This document shows positions 62,245 through 64,000 of a stretch of DNA of 64,000 nt, piece after piece (position 1 is the stretch's first letter; each line of letters starts with the position of its first letter). Origin of the DNA: Kribbella flavida DSM 17836 (GTDB lineage Bacteria; Actinomycetota; Actinomycetes; Propionibacteriales; Kribbellaceae); the NCBI RefSeq assembly GCF_000024345.1, contig NC_013729.1, positions 3,162,001 through 3,226,000 on the forward strand, given 5' to 3'. The translations under genes were made by a program, and so were the position numbers. Below the pieces are notes generated by a model. That model was not told the origin of the DNA, made no database searches, and saw only the letters and a list, made by a program, of their open reading frames with translations.

Positions 62245-63093
62245 GTGGTGGTCAGCGGGGAGTCCTACCTCGAGCGTCCGCCCCTGCCGGGGCTCGCGGG
62301 AACGGTGCGCACGGTGTGGATCCAGCGCACCGGCGACTCCGCGTACGTCCAGCGGCATCTGCCCACCGGCGGTGTAGAGCTGCACTTTCCGATCGGTGGG
62401 CCGGCTCAGTTGCTAGGTCCGTTGACCGGGCCGCAGGTCGAGGTGATTCCGGCGCAGACGACCATGCTCGGCGTGCGATTTCACCCGGGAGCCGCGCCGC
62501 CGATGCGGGCGGCGGTGCTGAATGAGCTGGTGGACCAGCGGCTGGAGCTGGCCGAGCTGTGGGGGAGTGCGGCGGACCGGCTCGCGGAGACGACGGCCGC
62601 GGCGGCGACGCCGGAGCGGGCGCTGGCGCTGCTGCAGGTCCACCTCGTGCAGGAGATTCGGCGGACGGAGGACGGGGATCGGCTGATCGGTGCGGCGGTG
62701 CGGGCGTTGATGCCCTGGCAGCCGGTCGACATCGACAGCTTGGCGAGTCGTCTGGCGCTGTCGGGAAGTCAGCTGCGGCGGCGCTGCCTGCAGGCGGTGG
62801 GGATGACCCCGAAGGTGCTGCAGCGGACCTTGCGGTTCCAAGGATTTCTCGCGCTGGCTCAGGCCGGCGTTACGGCGACGGGGCGGCGTGGCGCGGACGG
62901 TATGACCGGACTGGCGGCCGACGTCGGGTACGCCGACCAGGCTCACCTCGGCCGGGAATGTCTCCGCCTGACCGGCCTCACCCCGCGGCAGCTGCTCGGT
63001 GGCAGCCTCGACCGGTGTGCCTGCGGGCACGACCACTCGGCGTCCTACCGCCCGCTCCTCGCGACCCGGGACAGGCTGCTGGTCCGGGTCTGA
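62245..63093 (+). CDS. AraC-family regulator
   Basis: A 282-residue regulator. The N-terminal half (to about residue 150) is a small cupin-like effector domain of the DUF6597 type (PTGGVELHFPIGG, VRFHPGAAPP). The C-terminal half has the two AraC helix-turn-helices (DIDSLASRLALSGSQLRRRC and LAADVGYADQAHLGRECLRLTG). The effector is unknown. GTG 62245 or 62248 begin it. It precedes the dihydrofolate-reductase-like gene and may control it through a GTTCAAG-N24-CTTGAAC site. Confidence 0.85.
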   Translation: MVVSGESYLERPPLPGLAGTVRTVWIQRTGDSAYVQRHLPTGGVELHFPIGGPAQLLGPLTGPQVEVIPAQTTMLGVRFHPGAAPPMRAAVLNELVDQRLELAELWGSAADRLAETTAAAATPERALALLQVHLVQEIRRTEDGDRLIGAAVRALMPWQPVDIDSLASRLALSGSQLRRRCLQAVGMTPKVLQRTLRFQGFLALAQAGVTATGRRGADGMTGLAADVGYADQAHLGRECLRLTGLTPRQLLGGSLDRCACGHDHSASYRPLLATRDRLLVRV

Positions 63094-63106
63094 CCCTGCG
63101 CGATTT

Positions 63107-63144
63107 GTTCAAGACGCCGCCGCCTCGCCGCTCGTAGCTTGAAC
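63107..63144. promoter_or_regulatory. Inverted repeat between araC-type and reductase genes
   Basis: GTTCAAG (63107-63113) and CTTGAAC (63138-63144) are perfect 7-bp arms 24 bases apart, in the 185-base gap before the reductase gene. AraC proteins often bind such separated half-sites; binding here is inference. Confidence 0.4.
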
Positions 63145-63278
63145 GCGCGCGGGTTCACCACCCTCGACGACCCGGCCGCCGCGTATCCCCGCAAGCAACC
63201 TTCCACGGCTGATCGTCATCAAGAGGGTGTACGGCCCGGAGTTCCCGCACGCCATCGGAAACCCAGTGAAGGAGCGAC

Positions 63279-63884
63279 ATGAGCAAGGTTCTCACCGCGC
63301 ACGCCGTCTCGGTCGACGGCTACATCAGCGGCCGTACGCCGGACGGCGGGGAGGAGTTCGGTCGCGGTCTCGGCGACGCGGCCACGCTCTTCGACTGGTA
63401 CCTGGACGGCGACACGCAGAGCCAGGCGTTCGCCGGGTTCAAGCTCAGCGCGCCGAGTGCCCGGTTCTTCGACACCCTGGCGGCGCGGGTGGGAGCGACG
63501 GTTGCCGGGCGTACGACGTACGAGCACTCCGGGCACTTCGGTGGCGGGAGTCCGCATCCGACGGCGCCTCTGTTCGTGCTGAGTCACCGGCCGGCTCCCG
63601 AGATCAGCGAGCGGCAGACGCTCGTCACCACCGGCATCGCGGACGCGATCGCGGCGGCCCGAGAGGTTGCCGGTGACAAGGACGTCGCGCTGATGGGCGG
63701 CGGCGTGGTGACGTCGGCGCTGGCCGCCGGCCTGCTCGACGAGGTGGTCCTGCACCAGGTGCCCGTCCTGCTGGGCGGCGGACGCAGCTTCTTCCAGGAG
63801 GTTCCCCAGCACGTGCAACTCCGGCTGGTCGCGGCCATCCCGGCACCCGGCGTGACCCACCTCCACTACGAGGTGGTCCGATGA
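63279..63884 (+). CDS. Dihydrofolate reductase-like (RibD C-terminal) protein
   Basis: A 201-residue protein of the RibD C-terminal/dihydrofolate-reductase-like superfamily, an NADPH-dependent reductase of pterin or flavin-type rings. AHAVSVDGYISG (around residue 7), GATVAGRTTYEHSG (around 76) and DVALMGGGVVTSALAAGLLDEVVLHQVPVLLGGG (two pieces near 135-165) are family landmarks. The true substrate is unknown and it need not reduce dihydrofolate. GTGAAGGAG precedes ATG 63279. The next gene starts in its stop (ATGA). Confidence 0.85.
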   Translation: MSKVLTAHAVSVDGYISGRTPDGGEEFGRGLGDAATLFDWYLDGDTQSQAFAGFKLSAPSARFFDTLAARVGATVAGRTTYEHSGHFGGGSPHPTAPLFVLSHRPAPEISERQTLVTTGIADAIAAAREVAGDKDVALMGGGVVTSALAAGLLDEVVLHQVPVLLGGGRSFFQEVPQHVQLRLVAAIPAPGVTHLHYEVVR

Positions 63885-64000
63885 TCCTCGTCACCGGTGG
63901 GCTGGGCATGATCGGCGCCCACACCGCTCGCGCGCTCGCCGACCTCGGGCAGGAGGTCCTCGTCACCTCCCACCGCCGGGCCGAGGTCCCGCCGTTGCTT
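63881..64000 (+). CDS. NAD(P)-dependent epimerase/dehydratase, 3' end beyond window
   Basis: Only the first 40 codons lie in the window. ILVTGGLGMIGAHTARALAD is the start of a Rossmann-fold short-chain epimerase (TGxxGxxG). ATG 63881 overlaps the previous stop by ATGA, so it belongs to the same operon as the reductase. The sugar or other substrate cannot be told from this fragment. Confidence 0.75.
   Translation, partial: MILVTGGLGMIGAHTARALADLGQEVLVTSHRRAEVPPLL

Overview
The window is a very GC-rich chromosomal stretch from an actinobacterium. The core gene order (dapA-rnj, ftsK, rimO-pgsA-pncC-clgR, nei2/lhr, DUF3046-recA-recX, rny, dxr-rseP-ispG, proS) matches, from memory, the equivalent blocks of Streptomyces and Mycobacterium. 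Together with a SAM-IV type riboswitch, a GAAC-N4-GTTC SOS box and many leaderless GTG/ATG starts, this points to an actinomycete. A Kribbella/Nocardioides-type member of the Propionibacteriales is my best guess, by recollection only.

Layout. 1-5.1 kb: 3' end of a PaaE-type reductase, a secreted tripeptidyl-peptidase-like hydrolase, a membrane hydrolase overlapping a leucine-rich-repeat gene, and a small membrane protein. 5.1-8.8 kb: dapA overlapping rnj (RNase J), then a LacI regulator. 8.8-16.3 kb: fatty acid desaturase, Tat-exported PhoD phosphatase, prolyl oligopeptidase with an odd 119-bp duplication at its start, a PLP enzyme under a SAM-IV riboswitch, and a DinB-like protein. 16.3-18.4 kb: a DUF4184 protein and a three-times frameshifted pseudogene. 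18.5-25.9 kb: ftsK, a membrane protein, a RodZ-like protein, rimO-pgsA-pncC, clgR. 26-31.7 kb: a 40-bp tandem repeat, then the lhr-nei2 DNA-repair pair on the minus strand. 31.8-38.3 kb: an LppM-like lipoprotein, DUF3046, two minus-strand genes, an SOS-controlled recA and an extraordinary 785-residue RecX. 38.3-46.3 kb: Nudix, an MT0933-like protein, RNase Y behind a long leader, and a minus-strand run (SnoaL-like, DUF6458, acyl-CoA dehydrogenase, DUF1707, amidotransferase). 46.4-50.1 kb: the MEP-pathway operon dxr-rseP-ispG. 50.2-57.2 kb: an accessory stretch of protease, nucleosidase, ArsR/MFS pair, MerR-thioredoxin operon, RHH-VOC operon and a second MFS exporter. It separates ispG from the GNAT gene that normally follows it. 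57.2-64 kb: GNAT, M14 carboxypeptidase, DoxX, proS with a textbook terminator, AraC, a dihydrofolate-reductase-like gene and the start of an epimerase.

How it works together. The backbone is informational and cell-wall/isoprenoid housekeeping: DNA translocation and repair (FtsK, RecA/RecX, Lhr, Nei2), RNA decay (RNases J and Y), ribosomal protein modification (RimO), lysine/diaminopimelate synthesis (DapA), lipid and isoprenoid synthesis (PgsA, Dxr, IspG) and envelope proteolysis control (RseP, ClgR). Small regulator-plus-effector units sit between these genes, most with a visible palindrome in the promoter.

The most unusual items are: the giant N-terminal extension of RecX with repeated acidic Trp motifs; the riboswitch plus palindromic operator in front of the class V PLP enzyme; a phased 20-bp repeat array before the secreted protease; a hairpin-terminated leader before rny; a possible leader peptide before the second MFS gene; and several short tandem duplications. 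I do not see a CRISPR array, prophage, insertion sequence, rRNA or tRNA.
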